Shown one piece after another: positions 22,300 to 34,332 of a stretch of 64,000 nt of DNA. The notes under the pieces were generated by a model. That model did no database searches, was not told the DNA's origin, and saw only the letters and a program-made list of their open reading frames with translations. The stretch covers positions 9,672,620-9,736,619 of the forward strand of contig CM069594.1 in assembly GCA_035771175.1 (NCBI GenBank). Reading direction: 5' to 3'. The stretch comes from Paratinospora sagittata. Taxonomy: Eukaryota > Streptophyta > Magnoliopsida > Ranunculales > Menispermaceae. A program made the position numbers and the translations under genes. Position 1 is the first letter of the stretch; every line of letters begins with the position of its first letter.

Positions 22300-22519
22300 T
22301 GTGATAGGAGGGCGAGGTGCAGCTGAAGTTCTCTGCGACTCAGTGCCTGGCATGGGAAGCCAACCACTCCGGCTGCCTGCTCCCTTATGGGGCCACGGTG
22401 CCCTAACAGACGATCCATGTGTCTGTGGCCTCGTAGCAGACTGTAATCCTCTGCCTGCTGATGGTGGTATCGCTGCTGCTGAAGGAGTAACTGGATCTCC
22501 ATAGTAGTAGGCATCTCAG

Positions 22520-23434
22520 CTATCTTTGTTTTTTTTTTTTCTGTTCATCCCACCATTTTCTGCCCCATCTCTCCTTTCTCTTACCATGATAGGGTACCTG
22601 CTGCTCTATAACTGCCTGTGCTGGGGGCGTTGTCGGTGCTGGCTTATCTGTCATCTCAACTGCCTCATAATCCAGCTCCTGTCGCACTGCCTGATCGTAA
22701 GTCTGAACACCAGCAAGAGCCAAACCCTTCTTGATCAGGTCATTAAATCCTTCCCTGAGCCTCTTCATTCGCATCAGATCTTTCTGAACCATCTCAGGGG
22801 CAAACAAGGCTAGCCTACTGAACTCATGTTCATATTCTCTCACAGACATGTTCCCTTGCTTCAATTCTATAAATTGCTTATGCCTCTTATCAACCTCAGA
22901 CGGGGGATAGTAAGTCTTGTAGAATACTTCTTTAAACTTATCCGAGGTATCTATGGGTCCCTGAGCTCGGCCTATTGTGTGCCACCATTTCTCAGCCTTA
23001 CTCAAAAATTTAAATCGAGCAAGTCTAATCTTGTCTCTATCCAGTGCATGCATTTCTTCAAATATAGCTTCTATCCGCAGAAGCCAGTCCTCAGCAACCT
23101 CTAACTCTAAACTGCCATCAAATATAGGCGGTTCACGTCTCCTAAATGCTTTCATCACATCTTCGTATCTGTAGGTCTCATCTACATCATCATGAGTCTC
23201 TATTGTCTCTTACACTGGCACAGGTTGCTCTGCAGACGCACCCGCACTATTGGCGCCAACCTCGGGTACCACAGGTGCTGTAGGCCCCTGTAAACTATCT
23301 TGAAGACGTGTCATCATACGCATCATCTCGGCATTCTGCCTCTGCTGAGCTGCAACCATTTCTTCCAGTTTTTTTAACCTTTCTTCTTGTGGGTCCATGA
23401 TTGCCTGATACTTCCCTTTCAATCTATCATTCAC
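22520..23434 (-). pseudogene. Tekay gag capsid region
   Basis: Builds the particle. The N-terminal part (23210-23434) has a coiled coil LKKLEEMVAAQQRQNAEMMR. After one in-frame TAA the capsid follows: PPIFDGSLELEVAEDWLLR, LSKAEKWWHTIG, FYKTYYPPSEVDKRHKQFIE and SVREYEHEFSRLALFAPEMV, a classic Retrotrans_gag pattern. It ends in a Lys-rich run where a poly-A expansion (22529-22540, T-run on +) shifts the frame before the zinc knuckle. Confidence 0.92.
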
Positions 23435-23552
23435 AAAGATAGAGAAGCATATAAGTCAGACAATCCGATTAATTCTTTATACGGTACTTTATTTACCCGT
23501 ACATATACCCATATTTCAAACATAAGATAATAAGGCTTTTAATCCTAAACTT

Positions 23553-23565
23553 GGCTCTGATACCA
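23553..23565 (-). other. Primer binding site, tRNA-iMet type
   Basis: On the minus strand TGGTATCAGAGCC starts 4 bases inside the 5' LTR, the standard initiator-Met primer site of chromoviruses. Confidence 0.92.
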
Positions 23566-23569
23566 ATAT

Positions 23570-25928
23570 TGTCATGACGCCCCTGACATAGCCTGACGTC
23601 ATGACCGACATAGTATACTATACGCTGTACATACCCATATACAGTAGATAATATACAGTCATCCTTCACATAGTCTCACAATCCTTCCCAAAATTTTTAG
23701 AAATTTCGGCAGCATTTCCCCATAAAATGGACATTTCACAAAACCTGATATACGACAAATCAAATCATCTGTATATATATATAATCATTCCATCCATGTA
23801 TACCATAATCCAAAATACCGCCATTGTCATTCGTTAAGGAAACAAGACATATCAAATCGTTTAAATTAAAATATTTCAAAAGCACATATGCAACATTCAT
23901 CAAAATAATATACATGCACACAATATAAAGTTTATGCTCATTCCTAAAAAAAATTTACCATCTCCCTCCTTCAAGGTAAGAGAGCGGGTCTAACCCTTGT
24001 ATGGCCGTTACAAGGTAGCCACAACCTCTCATTACTCAATTCACAGTCATTTCAAGGATCGCAACCCTTGTTAGGACAGGCCTACTCACAATGAAGTTTC
24101 ACAAAACCTCATCCGGGTCTAATTCTTAACGAAATGACATTATTGGAAGCTCCAACTGCTAAAAAATCAGTTTGCATGATCTATAAAAACTCAATGCATT
24201 ACATATAAATATAACATGCATACAATCAAACATTTTATATGTGTACAATGCCATACAAGAACCAAATCAAAGAAAACTATACTCACCGTGGTTACAGGAG
24301 GTTTCTAAGCCAATATGCTCTCTAAAATTTAGCAACAATAAATGTCCATCATAATTGCTTCCTCAAGAGCATTTATCCATGCACTTAATCTCTCAATTCA
24401 AACACCGCATGTCACACCCCAGTACACAGCACACCGCAGTGTCTAGTACCCCCGGGATGTGATGGGTACGCATACCCCAGCCATTACATACCACATAATA
24501 TTGTCTCATCCCAGTACACAGCCCACCGCAACGTCTAGTACCCCCGGGATCATTTGTCCATACTATTCATGCATGAATAGTGTGGACAAATGATCCCGGG
24601 GGTACTAGGCACTGCGGTGTGCTGTGTACTGGGGTGTGACACTGCAATTAGGTAATTCATCATGAGAATCACCATTTAAACTCACCAAAACACCATTACT
24701 AACACTCAAATTTCCTACCTGGTTCAGTAGCTAAGATGGGGTTATTTCACCATGAAAATGCCACATTTAAACTAGATTTCAACACCAAAATACTCACATA
24801 AGCATATGAAAACATATGTCAATTTTATTAAAAATCTAGAACATTCCGAAAATTATTCTGTTCACATCGACACATGTCAAATTAGTCATTCAATCATTCT
24901 ACTACCTTCAACAGGTATTTTATTGAGGTTTTACATGTTTGCGGAGGCATCCAAAGTCAATTTTATTCACAAAAATCATATCTTTAGCTACTAAAAATAT
25001 CAAAGCATATCCAAAAATCATCCTCTTATCATCAAAACGTCTGGAATTCAGTTCCCTACGATTCTATGATCTCAAACCAGAGTTTCACTAGAGTCCAATT
25101 CCATTTTATTCATTGGATATATTTGGTACTGTTCACATCCCTATTCATTAGAAACATGTGAATTTTTACTAAAATTGTCAAACGGTCTCCAAAAATCATG
25201 AAATTAGCATCGATGGACTCACAATAGTTCATTCTACCATTCTATAGCCTTAAACTGGAGTTTCATCGGGTTTTAATATGATTCGAAAGGTTTCCAATAT
25301 GTTTCTAACTTCCAATAAATTTCCAACGGCCATAAAAATTCGAAATGAACAAATAAATGAAATCTAACTACATATTCGGGGATCCTACAGTCTAGGGAGT
25401 GTTTTTCAACCTTTCGAACAAATTTTCATTCAAGTTAGGTCAAAACCCCAATTTTGAAAACGCCGTAAAATGACTCCCACAACGAAAATTACTCTGAAAG
25501 AAAGGTTACATCTAGCTTAGATATCAATTTCACGAAGAAATAGAATGAAAAATAGTTACCGTGGGTCCCGATTTGGCGAAAATCCCGCGTTCACCCTTTT
25601 TTTCTCTTCCTTCTCTTCATTCTTTCCTTTCTTTGTTTCTTCTTCTCTTTTTTTTTCTTTTTCAAGTTTGAGAGAGAGAGATGAGAGAATGAGATAAGTG
25701 AGAGAATGAGAAATTTATAATATTTTATAATATCAAGGTCATTTATATCATCTTATACTAATATCATCTTCATTTACTAATTTTATTTATTTACTAATAC
25801 CCCTTAAATCTAGCATGTATTTTCATATACACATATATTTGCCTCTTACGTATAAAATACGTGTAATATACATCTCGATATATGTGTAATTTAATGTATG
25901 TATTTAATTAAAACTACGGGGTGTTACA
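23570..25928 (-). repeat. 5' LTR of the nested Tekay element (2359 bp)
   Basis: Starts TGTCATGACG and ends GGGGTGTTACA on the + strand. Compared with the other LTR it lacks about 350 bp after 23838, has gained a 232-bp palindromic insertion (24410-24641), and has extra sequence near 25700-25770. Confidence 0.95.
24410..24641. mobile_element. 232-bp TG...CA palindromic insertion, TSD CCGCA/CTGCA
   Basis: Absent from the partner LTR (compare 17455-17470), so it inserted after the Tekay element. It starts TGTCACACCCC and ends GGGGTGTGACA. Bases 24502-24641 are one near-perfect palindrome with arms of about 62 bp centred on ATGCAT at about 24569-24574. Bases 24410-24457 are a further direct copy of the arm. 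Flanks CCGCA (24405-24409) and CTGCA (24642-24646) are a 5-bp duplication with one CpG-type change. It has no coding capacity. It could be a foldback element or a hairpin LTR derivative. Confidence 0.85.
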
Positions 25929-27229
25929 AAAACTTTAGATGCTCTGCATTCCATGGCTTGGCTATTCGTCTTTCATCAAGTTTTTCCAACTCGTAGACTC
26001 TGTTCCTCGGTATGGAAATGACCTTGTATGGTCCTTCCCAATTTGGGCCGAGAGCCCCTGCTCTGGCTTCTTTGGTGTTGAGCATGACCTTCCTCAGTAC
26101 CAGGTCGCCGATTTTGAAACTACAGGGTCTTACTTTAGAATTGTAGTACTTCGATGTTCTCCTTTGCTCTCTCCTTTCTTTTATAAGGTCCAACTTGGCT
26201 TTCTATGCTTCTGAGTTCTTCTCCTTGTTGAAGTATGAAGTTCTCAGAGTTGGAATGCCGAGCTCTACGGGGATAACAACTTCTATTCCAAACACCAAGG
26301 AGAATGGAGTTTCTCCGGTTGCCGTTCTGGGCGTTGTTTTGTAAGACCATAATACTTGGGGGAGGTCATCTGCCCAAGTTCCCTTCTTCTCCTCGATTCT
26401 TGCCTTCAACGTATGCTTGATAATTTTGTTGACGGCTTCTATTTGCCCGCTCGCTTGGGGATGAGCTGGTGTTGAGAAAAAGTGGCGAATTTCTAGCTCA
26501 GAGCAGAATGAGCTGAACTTCGCATTACAAAACTGCTTCCCATTGTCCGATATTATGGCGAATGGTACTTCGAATCGACAAATAATTGACTGCAGATAAA
26601 CTTCGTGGTCTTTTGCTCGATTATGTGAGCAAAAGGCTCTGCTTCCGCTCACTTAGTGAAATAATCCACTGCCACAATGGCAAATGTAACTTGACCTAAG
26701 CACATTAGCAAATGCCCAATCAGGTCTACCCCCCACTAAGCAAAAGGCCAAGGACTCCGAATGGAGTCAAATTTTCAGGAGGAGCTCTTATGATAGTAGC
26801 ATGTCGTTGACAGTTACCGCAGTGCTGAGTTGTCCTCAGGGTGTCACGATTAATCATCGGTCAGTAATATCCCTGACGAAGTACTTTATAGGCAAGAGCT
26901 CTTCCACCAGAGTGATTTTTGCATATTCCCGTGTGTACCTCGTCGAGGACGAGCTGAGCTTGGTCTTCTCCCAGACATTTCAAATATGGCAAGTTGTAGC
27001 TACGTCTATACAACATGTGGTCAATAAGCACGTACATGGCCGCTTGTCGCTGTATTTTCTTTGCCAGTAATTTGTCCGCTGGGAGCTCTCCCGTTTTCAA
27101 GAATTCCATAATAGGGTCCATCCAATAAAAGCTGACCTCTATGAGGCCGACCTGGCTGCCTTCCCTGATACTCTTGCCTTCGAGAGGGCATCTGTAAGGG
27201 AGTTGTCGGCTCGAGGGATTTATATGACC
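25929..27229 (-). pseudogene. Tat integrase remnant
   Basis: From high to low coordinate: the region before the zinc domain with YRRSYNLPYLKCLGEDQAQ and EVHTGICKNHSGGRALAYKV (H-H part), a damaged stretch at 26650-26860 with the first catalytic Asp region, then VPFAIISDNGKQFCNAKF (second Asp) and HPQASGQIEAVNKIIKHTLK with the catalytic Glu kept, WADDLPQVLWSYKTTPRT, and the C-terminal RTSKYYNSKVRPCSFKIGDL / GPNWEGPYKV module up to EHLKF. 'SYKTTPRT' and 'GPNWEGPY' are typical of the Tat/Athila branch. The nested Tekay element cut the last few codons off. Confidence 0.9.
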
Positions 27230-27234
27230 TCAAA

Positions 27235-29475
27235 TGTCACGACCACGAGCTGTGACGTCATGACCAGCACGAAACCCCGTATATACCCTCCCTCAACATA
27301 CATGGTATCCCAATAAGCCTTCTTAAATGGACCATAATCCCAAATACACAACAATAAACACATGGACATAAAATAAGATCATAAAAAAAACATACCAAAA
27401 TGAAAACCAAATTTTTTTTTTTCCAAGTCCATAGTGTTCAAAAGTACAAAATATACTTAACCATAAGTACAAACCCATCTAAATGTTAAGTACAAGTATT
27501 AGGTGTTACATAGTACAACTTATTAAAATAAATGCGAAAACGTAGTAACACCTACGTCAATAAAAGTACGGGGACGCTTTGCAGCTAAGCTTTCCCCTTC
27601 CCCTTCCTTTCAGGTCCTGAAAAGATAAGGATGATGGTGAGCTACAAGAAGCTCAGTGAATATTCTATACAAGTGGCAACATATATATGCATTTAATTAA
27701 AACATCGAAAGATCATTAAAACCATTTAAATAATCATGAGAGTAAGCAAGATTACATATATGCCAATTTAATGTATCATGTCATAAACAAGACAATGCAT
27801 ACCATTTATAAATATGCATATACAACCTAAACACCTCCTGAGTAAGAATCATTTAGGATTCCAAGGATTGCATGAACCATAGGATTTGCCCAGCGAGGCA
27901 AGTACCATGCCTAGGCGAATCCTAACATACAAAACCCATAGAAAACCTCTGCAAGGTCCACAATTGAGGATTCCCGGTCGGCCTAATGGGATTCCATAAG
28001 AAATCCCAAGCTTAGGGAATGCACAAAACTCAACTGCTTTCCCAACTGACTATGCTCAAATACAATTCATAAATTTAATAAATCACGCATACTACATTAT
28101 CCAAGCATCATACATGCAAATCCCCAATTTGGGAAAAAATATCTACAATAGGCATAAAGCCAAATTGAACTAGGTTATTCAATTCTAACACATGTCCAAC
28201 CATTCTAAACCCATAATTTCATTCAATTTGGGTCAAATTAGACAATTCCCAAGTCAATTTAATCAATTGACTTGGTTTAGGTCAAAAGCCCCAATTTGAG
28301 CAAATCCCCAAATTACATGACAATTTTCTAAATTACATGGCCTAGACCAAAATTACACTACAATAGGGTATCCACTAATCAAAAGCAGTAATTTGGAGTG
28401 TCATACATCCACAATTACCCATGCATTCATCATAAATCACATGCAATTTGAATAGTAAACCCTAGGTCTAAAATTATACTTTAGGTCAAATCCATGAAAC
28501 CCCACAAATTTCTTGTTAGAAGTTGGGGGTTTTACCATTTATGGACTCTCCATACCATCTAGATACACATATCACAAAATCAAAGCCTAAGTCCAACATT
28601 GGTTTTCTACCACTCCCTTAAATTCCGGGATTGATACAAACCTTAGGTCAAAATTAAGCTTGCAAACACACATGAAAGAGATAGAAGGAAGAAAATGAGA
28701 AAGAAATTGATACCTTAGAGGGATTTTGGGTCAGAATCACCCAAACCATAGCCTTTTCTCTCTCATTTCTCTTCTCCCCTTCTTTTCCTCTCCTCCAAGC
28801 TCCTTTTCCCTCTCTTCAATGTGAAAAAATGAGCAAGTGAGCTAAAAAAATGAGTTGGTTGCTTTTATAGAAAAAATTTTGGGCTCACATGAAAAAATAC
28901 ACTTAAATAAAAAGGAACAGTTTTTTTTGCTGCGATTACTTTCACTTAGATAATTAATTTCTTGCAAACGACTCCCTATGTAACATCTGAACCATTCAAA
29001 AGTTTTATGAGTCCGTTACCAACATTATGGTAAAATTGCAGCTCAATCAACGGTGGAATTGCAATATCCATCCATTTTATCAAAACTGTGCAAGAAAATT
29101 TCGTAAATCCGTGGAACAGTGTTTGAAGTCTTATAACCTACAGTAGATAACTACGATCAAGATCTTCACCGTTCATGATCTATCAAAGAAGAAGCCAAAA
29201 AAAGTTTAGTTCAATCGGACCACGGATCTAGGAGATCAAGTCATTGATGTAATCGGTGACAGAAATTTCTTCCTCCATGGAGCGAGCTCTACTGTTTTAA
29301 AACACCGTTTTCGACATGTTTTGACATCATTCCGAAACTATACGCACACATTAAAAAACTTAAAAGCATGCAAAGACACTCGAATCAACACGTGTCGAGC
29401 ATTAAATACGTATACGCATATGTATACGGGTACTCTACGTGTCAAAATGACGTCATCCTAAGGTACGGCGTTACA
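27235..29475 (-). mobile_element. Solo LTR (2241 bp) inside the Tat element, TSD TCAAA
   Basis: On + it runs TGTCACGACC ... GGCGTTACA, flanked by a perfect TCAAA at 27230-27234 and 29476-29480. It has the same ends and internal landmarks ('gctacaagaagctcagtgaat', 'ctctgcaaggtccac', 'catcctaaggtac') as the solo LTR at 50204-52638, so both came from one Gypsy family. Orientation is inferred from similarity to the Tekay LTRs. It contains no genes. Confidence 0.95.
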
Positions 29476-29480
29476 TCAAA

Positions 29481-30327
29481 TTCTTCAAAGTTGCTCAATA
29501 GCTCTTTCAAAATCTGCAGGTAAGCCTGCATGCGATCATCCTTTCCTTGGTACTTAGAGGTGACCTAACTTGCAACAAGTTGTGAATCACAACATATTGC
29601 GATCTTGCATACCCCCCAACTGAGCGCCATTCGTAGTTCAGCTAGAATAACTTCATATTCGGACTCGTTATTCGAGGCAAAGGCCATAGCGAAGAGCTGC
29701 GAGGTGTTTATCACCTTTGGGCGAAACCAAAACGATGCCAGCCCCACTTCCTTGTTTTCACGATGAGCCATCGACAAACAGTTTCCATGTTAGCTCGAGC
29801 TCGGCTTCAATATCATCACATTCTTTCTGCATGGATGAGAATTCCTTTACAAAATCAGCCAGTGCTTGCCCTATGATAGATATTCTCGGTCGATATTCAA
29901 TATTGAACTAGCTGAGTTTAATAGTCCACTTTGTCAACCGACTTGAAGTCTCAGGTTTCTGTAAAACTTGGCGCAACTGGTGTCGTGTGAGCATGACAAT
30001 GGAATGAGCTTGAAAGTACGGATGAAGCTTCCAAGCTGAGGTGATGAGGGCGAGGACCAACTTCTCAATTTTCGGATACCTGGTTTCGGCATTGAGCAAT
30101 GACTTGCTCACATAGTAGACAATCTTTTGTATCCCCTACTCTTCCCGGATAAAAGCAGAGCTTACTGCCGCATCAGATATGGACAGGTAAAGGAAGAACT
30201 TTTCTCCGGTAACAGGTTTTAAGAGCATAGGTGATAAGCTGAGGTAAGTTTTGAGCTCTCGAAAAAATTGCTCACACTTCTCATCCCATTTGACAGTTTT
30301 CTTCTTAATTAATTTTAAAAATGGCAA
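29481..30327 (-). pseudogene. Tat RNase H region
   Basis: Two blocks. 29908-30327 has KWDEKCEQFFRELKTYLS, YLSISDAAVSSAFIREE, YPKIEKLVLALITSAWKLHP and SRLTKWTIKLS, the Tat version of the RT-linked RNase H, with several conserved residues altered. 29565-29777 has LASFWFRPKVINTSQLFAMA, NNESEYEVILAELRMAL and ICCDSQLVAS, the second, archaeal-type RNase H domain of the Tat/Athila branch, with Glu (NNESEYEV) and Asp (CCDSQ) catalytic positions visible. Stops and shifts separate the blocks. Confidence 0.82.
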
Positions 30328-31213
30328 GCACTTATTCTAGACTTTGACATGAACCGATTTAGTGCAGCTGCGCACCCTGTCAAGCACTGTACTTCTTTTA
30401 TGCTTTTGGGCACTTTCATATCTAGGATAGCTCGGATCTTGTCAGGGTTTGCCTCGATCCCTCTCTGGTTGATTAAGATACCGAGGAGTTTTCCTGTCGT
30501 GACTCCGAATGTGCACTTGGTTGGGTTCAGCCTTATGTTGTAGTGCCTAATTGTGTCGAACACCTCTTTGAGATCATGAGGATGATCTGCTGATTTGATG
30601 CTCTTCACTAGCATGTCGTCGACATACACTTCCATGTTCTACCCAATCTTCTCCTCAAAGATTCGGTTCACTAGCTTCTGATATGTCACACCAGCATTTT
30701 TGAGGCCGAAAGGCATTATCTTGTAACATTACAACTCCCGGTCTGTTATGAACGAGGTCTTCTCTTCATCTCTGTGGTACGTCATTATCTGATTGTAGCC
30801 AGAATAAGTGTTCATGAAGCTGAGCAATTCATGTCGGCCAGTAGCATCCATGAGCTGATCTATTCTAGGTTGGAGAAGTTTTCTTTCAGGCAGGCTTTGT
30901 TTAGGACTGTGAAATCAACACAAGTTCTCCATTTGCCATTTGGTTCTCTAACCATCACGACATTGGCCAGCTATTCTGGATATGAAACTTCTTGGATGAA
31001 CTGGGCCAGGATGAGTTTGTCGACCTCTTCCCAAAGGGCTTCGGCTCGTTTTGCGCTTAGAGTTCTCCTCTTTTGCCTTACTGGAATGTCATCGTGAGAC
31101 CATGCAAATATGTCCTTATATTCTCTTAATACCCTGATGACTTGGTCTGCTAGGTCTGAGTTCATCCAAGTTCCAACTTTGACAGTTCTGGTCAGGTCTT
31201 CCATGATCAGCAC
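30315..31213 (-). pseudogene. Tat reverse transcriptase
   Basis: The start at 30971-31213 has REYKDIFAWSHDDIP and the KLILAQFIQEVSYPEW-like entry. The middle, including the first catalytic Asp block, is read only in damaged frames (30660-30970). 30315-30635 has MEVYVDDMLVKSIKSADHPH, the intact YVDD-type site, and the RLNPTKCTFGVTTGKLLGI and ANPDKIRAILDMK segments. Wording (YVDDMLVKS, NPTKC) is typical of the Tat/Athila branch. Confidence 0.88.
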
Positions 31214-31219
31214 CTCTCT

Positions 31220-31987
31220 CTATTTGTCTTGTGCCTCGAAACTGGAGGTGTCTTCCGGTGGATCGAGGTCTTGATCAGGAGCAATATCCATTTTCATGAG
31301 CTTTTCTTTATCAGGTCGGAAGCTCGTCCTTTCCGAGCTTTTGCTCTTCATCGCTACTACGTAACACTCTCTTGATTCCTTCTGGCTTCCTCGCACAACA
31401 CCTACTATGTGCTTAGCTGGGAATTTGAGCGCTAGATGGTATGTAGATACCACAACTTTTAGATTGTTAAGGAGAGGTCTGCCAAAGATGGTGTTGTAAG
31501 CAGACGGTCCCTTCACTACGAAAAATTCTACTATAACCGTAGCTCGGTGCTCTTCTTCTTCCTCCCCTGTCGCGATGGGAAGAGCAATCCTCCCTTCTGG
31601 CATAATCCAGTCTCTTGTAAATCCGATGAACATCCACGGGGGTGAGATCTGTTTTCACATGCCCCAATTCTCAAACGCTGACCAGTAGAGAATGTTGGCC
31701 GAGCTTCCATTGTCGACGAGAATTCGATGGATTTTGTAGTTTGCCACATCCAACGTTATCACCAAAGCGTCAAAATGAGGTCGGCAGATGTCTCGAGCTT
31801 CTTCCTCTGTGAAGGTGATAGTGAAGTCTGCTCTCCTCTGCTTATCAGGTCGGCTCGACAGGTGCATAACGTTTGTTCGGGCAGCTCGGACGTAAGCCTT
31901 GAGTGCTCGGCTCGACGTTTTCTCAAGGTTTTTACCAAAAATGGTTCTGATCTCCCTCGACTGGTCAGCTCTTCCCTTTTCTGGCAA
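31220..31987 (-). pseudogene. Tat aspartic protease region
   Basis: 31655-31987 contains RRADFTITFTEEEARDICRP and RILVDNGSSANILYWSAF. The family motif is D-G/T-G-S-S-A, so D-N-G-S-S-A keeps the Asp with a neighbour changed. 31220-31633 continues in another frame with ATVIVEFFVVKGPSAYNTIF and GRPLLNNLKVVVSTYHLALK, the usual Tat protease end. One frameshift separates the two. Confidence 0.88.
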
Positions 31988-33200
31988 CCGAGCTATTCTC
32001 TAATCTTAGCCCTTCACATATTCCTGTAGACGACCTTGGCGGATAAGAGTTTTTATCTCCTCTTTCAAGTCGAAACACTAGTCAGTGTTATGGTCGTGAT
32101 CCTTGTGGTTTCGACAGTACTTCCTTTTATCCCGCTGATCACAAGGAGTGCTCAACTTTTTTGGTCATTTGAGATATTCCTTATCTTGGATCCTTAGGAA
32201 GATCTGCTCCGTCAAGGTGGTCAAAGGCGTGTATGTCGAAGAAACGTTATGCACGCCTTTGCTTTTTTGGTCTCGTCTATTCGAATTGGACCTCTTCCCA
32301 CCTCAGTTGTCCTCCTTGGCTTTGTCGTTTCTTTTCCTCTTATTGTCCTTCTTCGAACTGTGGGAGGGTTTCTCTTTTTTACTTTTTGCTTCCGCCTGCT
32401 CATCCACATTGATGTACTTTTGAGCTCGGTCTAGGACTTCTTTTAATGTTTGAGTTTTTCTTTCCCAAGCCTAAGCCTGGCCATGAAGACTGTGATAGCT
32501 GTTTTGTCATCATAGTCATTGATTTCAAGTCGAGCATTATCAAATAGCTCAAGGTAATCCTCTAGACTTTTTCTTTGCTTTTGTTGAATGGTCAGCAAGC
32601 TGTTCACCTATTTTTTCCTTTTTTTCTTATCGGCAAAGTATCCGATAAACTGGTGAGCAAGATGACCAAACGAGTAGATCGACCTTGGTCAGCTTCCAAT
32701 ACCACTTCCTACCTGGTCCCCCGAGGGTAATTTGGAAGCCTTTGCACATTGTTGCGTCGTCATATCATTTGAACTCCATCTAGGACTTGTAGTTTTCAAC
32801 GTGCTCTCTTGGGTCCATTTTCCTCTTGTACGTTTTGACGTTTGCTATTTTTGCATTCTTTGGGAGTGGGGCTTGAAGTATCTCTTGGGTGAAAAGTGAG
32901 GGAAAGTCTTCATACTCTGTATGAGATTGGATTTGAGTGCTTTTGGAAGGTCAAGTCAACCTGGTTCGTACTGACCGAGAGGACCTTGCAGGAAGCAACC
33001 CTATCTTAGGTATTCCTGCTGAGGCCGACCTGGTGGAGGTCGGCCTGATCTCTTCTGTGCTGACTGGACTTAGAAAGACCTGGAGTCGTGCTCCTTCTTT
33101 TTTGCCTCCAAAGAATGGCGAATATCTCCTATAGAAAGAGATCTTTGTTTTGATCCCTTGAAATGCTTGTTACTGTTTTCGCGGATTTTGGTAGGGAATT
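31988..33200 (-). pseudogene. Tat gag remnant
   Basis: No long open frame remains, but reading the minus strand gives KYCRNHKDHDHNTD followed by LKEEIKTLIRQGRLQEY at about 32030-32140 (the end of Tat gag), and MCKGFQITLGGPGRKWYWKL at about 32690-32745 (the capsid block with the conserved aromatic-Tyr). Open frames on the + strand here (32148-32434, 32937-33134) are shadows. It is heavily broken. Confidence 0.7.
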
Positions 33201-33439
33201 GATACTCCAGCAGCGACTTCCTTCATTTTTTTGAACCTTTGGGATTCTTAGCGGTGGCGACGGAAGAGCTACATGCAATGCATCGTTCTGTTCCAGCACT
33301 AGTTGAGAGATCTTCTTTACCTTCCTCTCAATATTGTTGATTCGTGCAGACTTTTGAGCAGAACTTTTCTTCTTTGTGGAAGGTCTCCCTCGCTAGGCTT
33401 TAGGAGGCTCCGGCAAAGCGGGGAGCTCTTCCAGATACG

Positions 33440-34332
33440 GGGGATTTGTCGCTTGAACTATGAACTCTCTGGTTCCGGCGAGGGTTTATCAGCTTGATTT
33501 GAGAATAAAAGAGAAAATAATATGGCTATCGTAATGAACACAGACGTGGTGTCAGCCGAAGACCTTCCGATGCCTAAGTTAGAGTTTATTCAAGACTATA
33601 GCAATAACTCTTGTAGAAAGTTGTCCGTACCTTATGGTGACGGTGATAGGTCTTATTTATAGAAGAGGTTCTCTAGCTTGAATGACTAGCTGCCCAGTAG
33701 GCATGGTGCCGTGTTGTTTCGTCGTTGGTTGAGATGAGATGGATGAGCTCATCTATTCCGAGTTAGTTTTGGAGAAGGAATCTCATCTTTTCCTAGATGA
33801 TCCCTATCTTCCGGGTTCATCTCGGAGTAGGAATCTTATCTCTTCTTGGACGATCCCTATTTTCCTGATTTGTCTCGGAGGAGGAGTCTTATCTCGTCTC
33901 TATGTCGAAATCCATGTTTGATACATGCATAGCTACATCGGATTTCTCGGGATATGGAGTGCCAAGAAGGACTCTTTAATCTTATATGTTTTGTCTGGGG
34001 TGATCAGCTCGGCTCAGGACCGAGTTTTAGACGATGAATTAGCTCGTCTAAAGATTGAGCTTACAACAACGAGCTGGGTTGGGCTGAGCTAACGATGTCA
34101 TCTTTTTTGAGGTTTCGTAAACCTCGCCTCGCCTCGCCTGGTCAGCTCGGCCGGTCCCAATGGTCGAGGTAAATCTGATTCGGCTGAGCAGACCTGGCAG
34201 TTATATCATTTCACGCGATTTTTGCCTCGCCACCTTGGCTCGTCTGCCTCCACAGGTGGCATAAGCTTTCTATATAACCAACTCAACTTTCAGGTATCCA
34301 GGTCGGCTTTTGTCCAAGCTGACCATCCAACA
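33440..34332 (-). repeat. 5' LTR of the Tat element
   Basis: Matches 11859-12736 over its length and ends CCAACA at 34332. TGTCGC at 33447 is the best candidate terminus, but the pairing with the other copy is poor over the last bases. The primer site should lie just below 33440 on the minus strand; I could not assign it to a tRNA. Confidence 0.75.

Larger units (their letters stand above)
16271..25928 (-). mobile_element. Complete Tekay/Del-type chromovirus nested in the Tat element, TSD AAAAC
   Basis: Two LTRs (16271-18700 and 23570-25928) flank gag-protease-RT-RNase H-integrase on the minus strand. The primer site matches tRNA-iMet and a polypurine tract is present. AAAAC at 16266-16270 and 25929-25933 is a perfect target duplication. 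The insertion split the last codons of the Tat integrase: joining the flanks restores an EHLKFYYQQFYYQ-like end. The gag-pol reading is broken by several stops and frameshifts, but every domain is still recognisable. Confidence 0.95.
11859..34332 (-). mobile_element. Full-length Tat-lineage Ty3/Gypsy element, expanded by two nested insertions
   Basis: Two long repeats of about 880 bp (11859-12736 and about 33440-34332) flank a minus-strand gag-protease-RT-RNase H-integrase series with Tat-type wording. Between integrase and the 3' LTR lie an antisense ORF and two tandem-repeat series. Removing the complete Tekay element (16271-25928) and the solo LTR (27235-29475), with their duplicated target sites, leaves about 10.6 kb, a normal size for the lineage. 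The possible target duplication ACATG (11854-11858) / ATATG (34333-34337) has one mismatch, and the left LTR start is uncertain by about 10 bases. All frames are broken. Confidence 0.85.

Noticed and set aside
22280..22504. GC-rich + strand ORF of 74 codons
   Set aside because: Shadow of the gag-zinc knuckle region coding on the minus strand.
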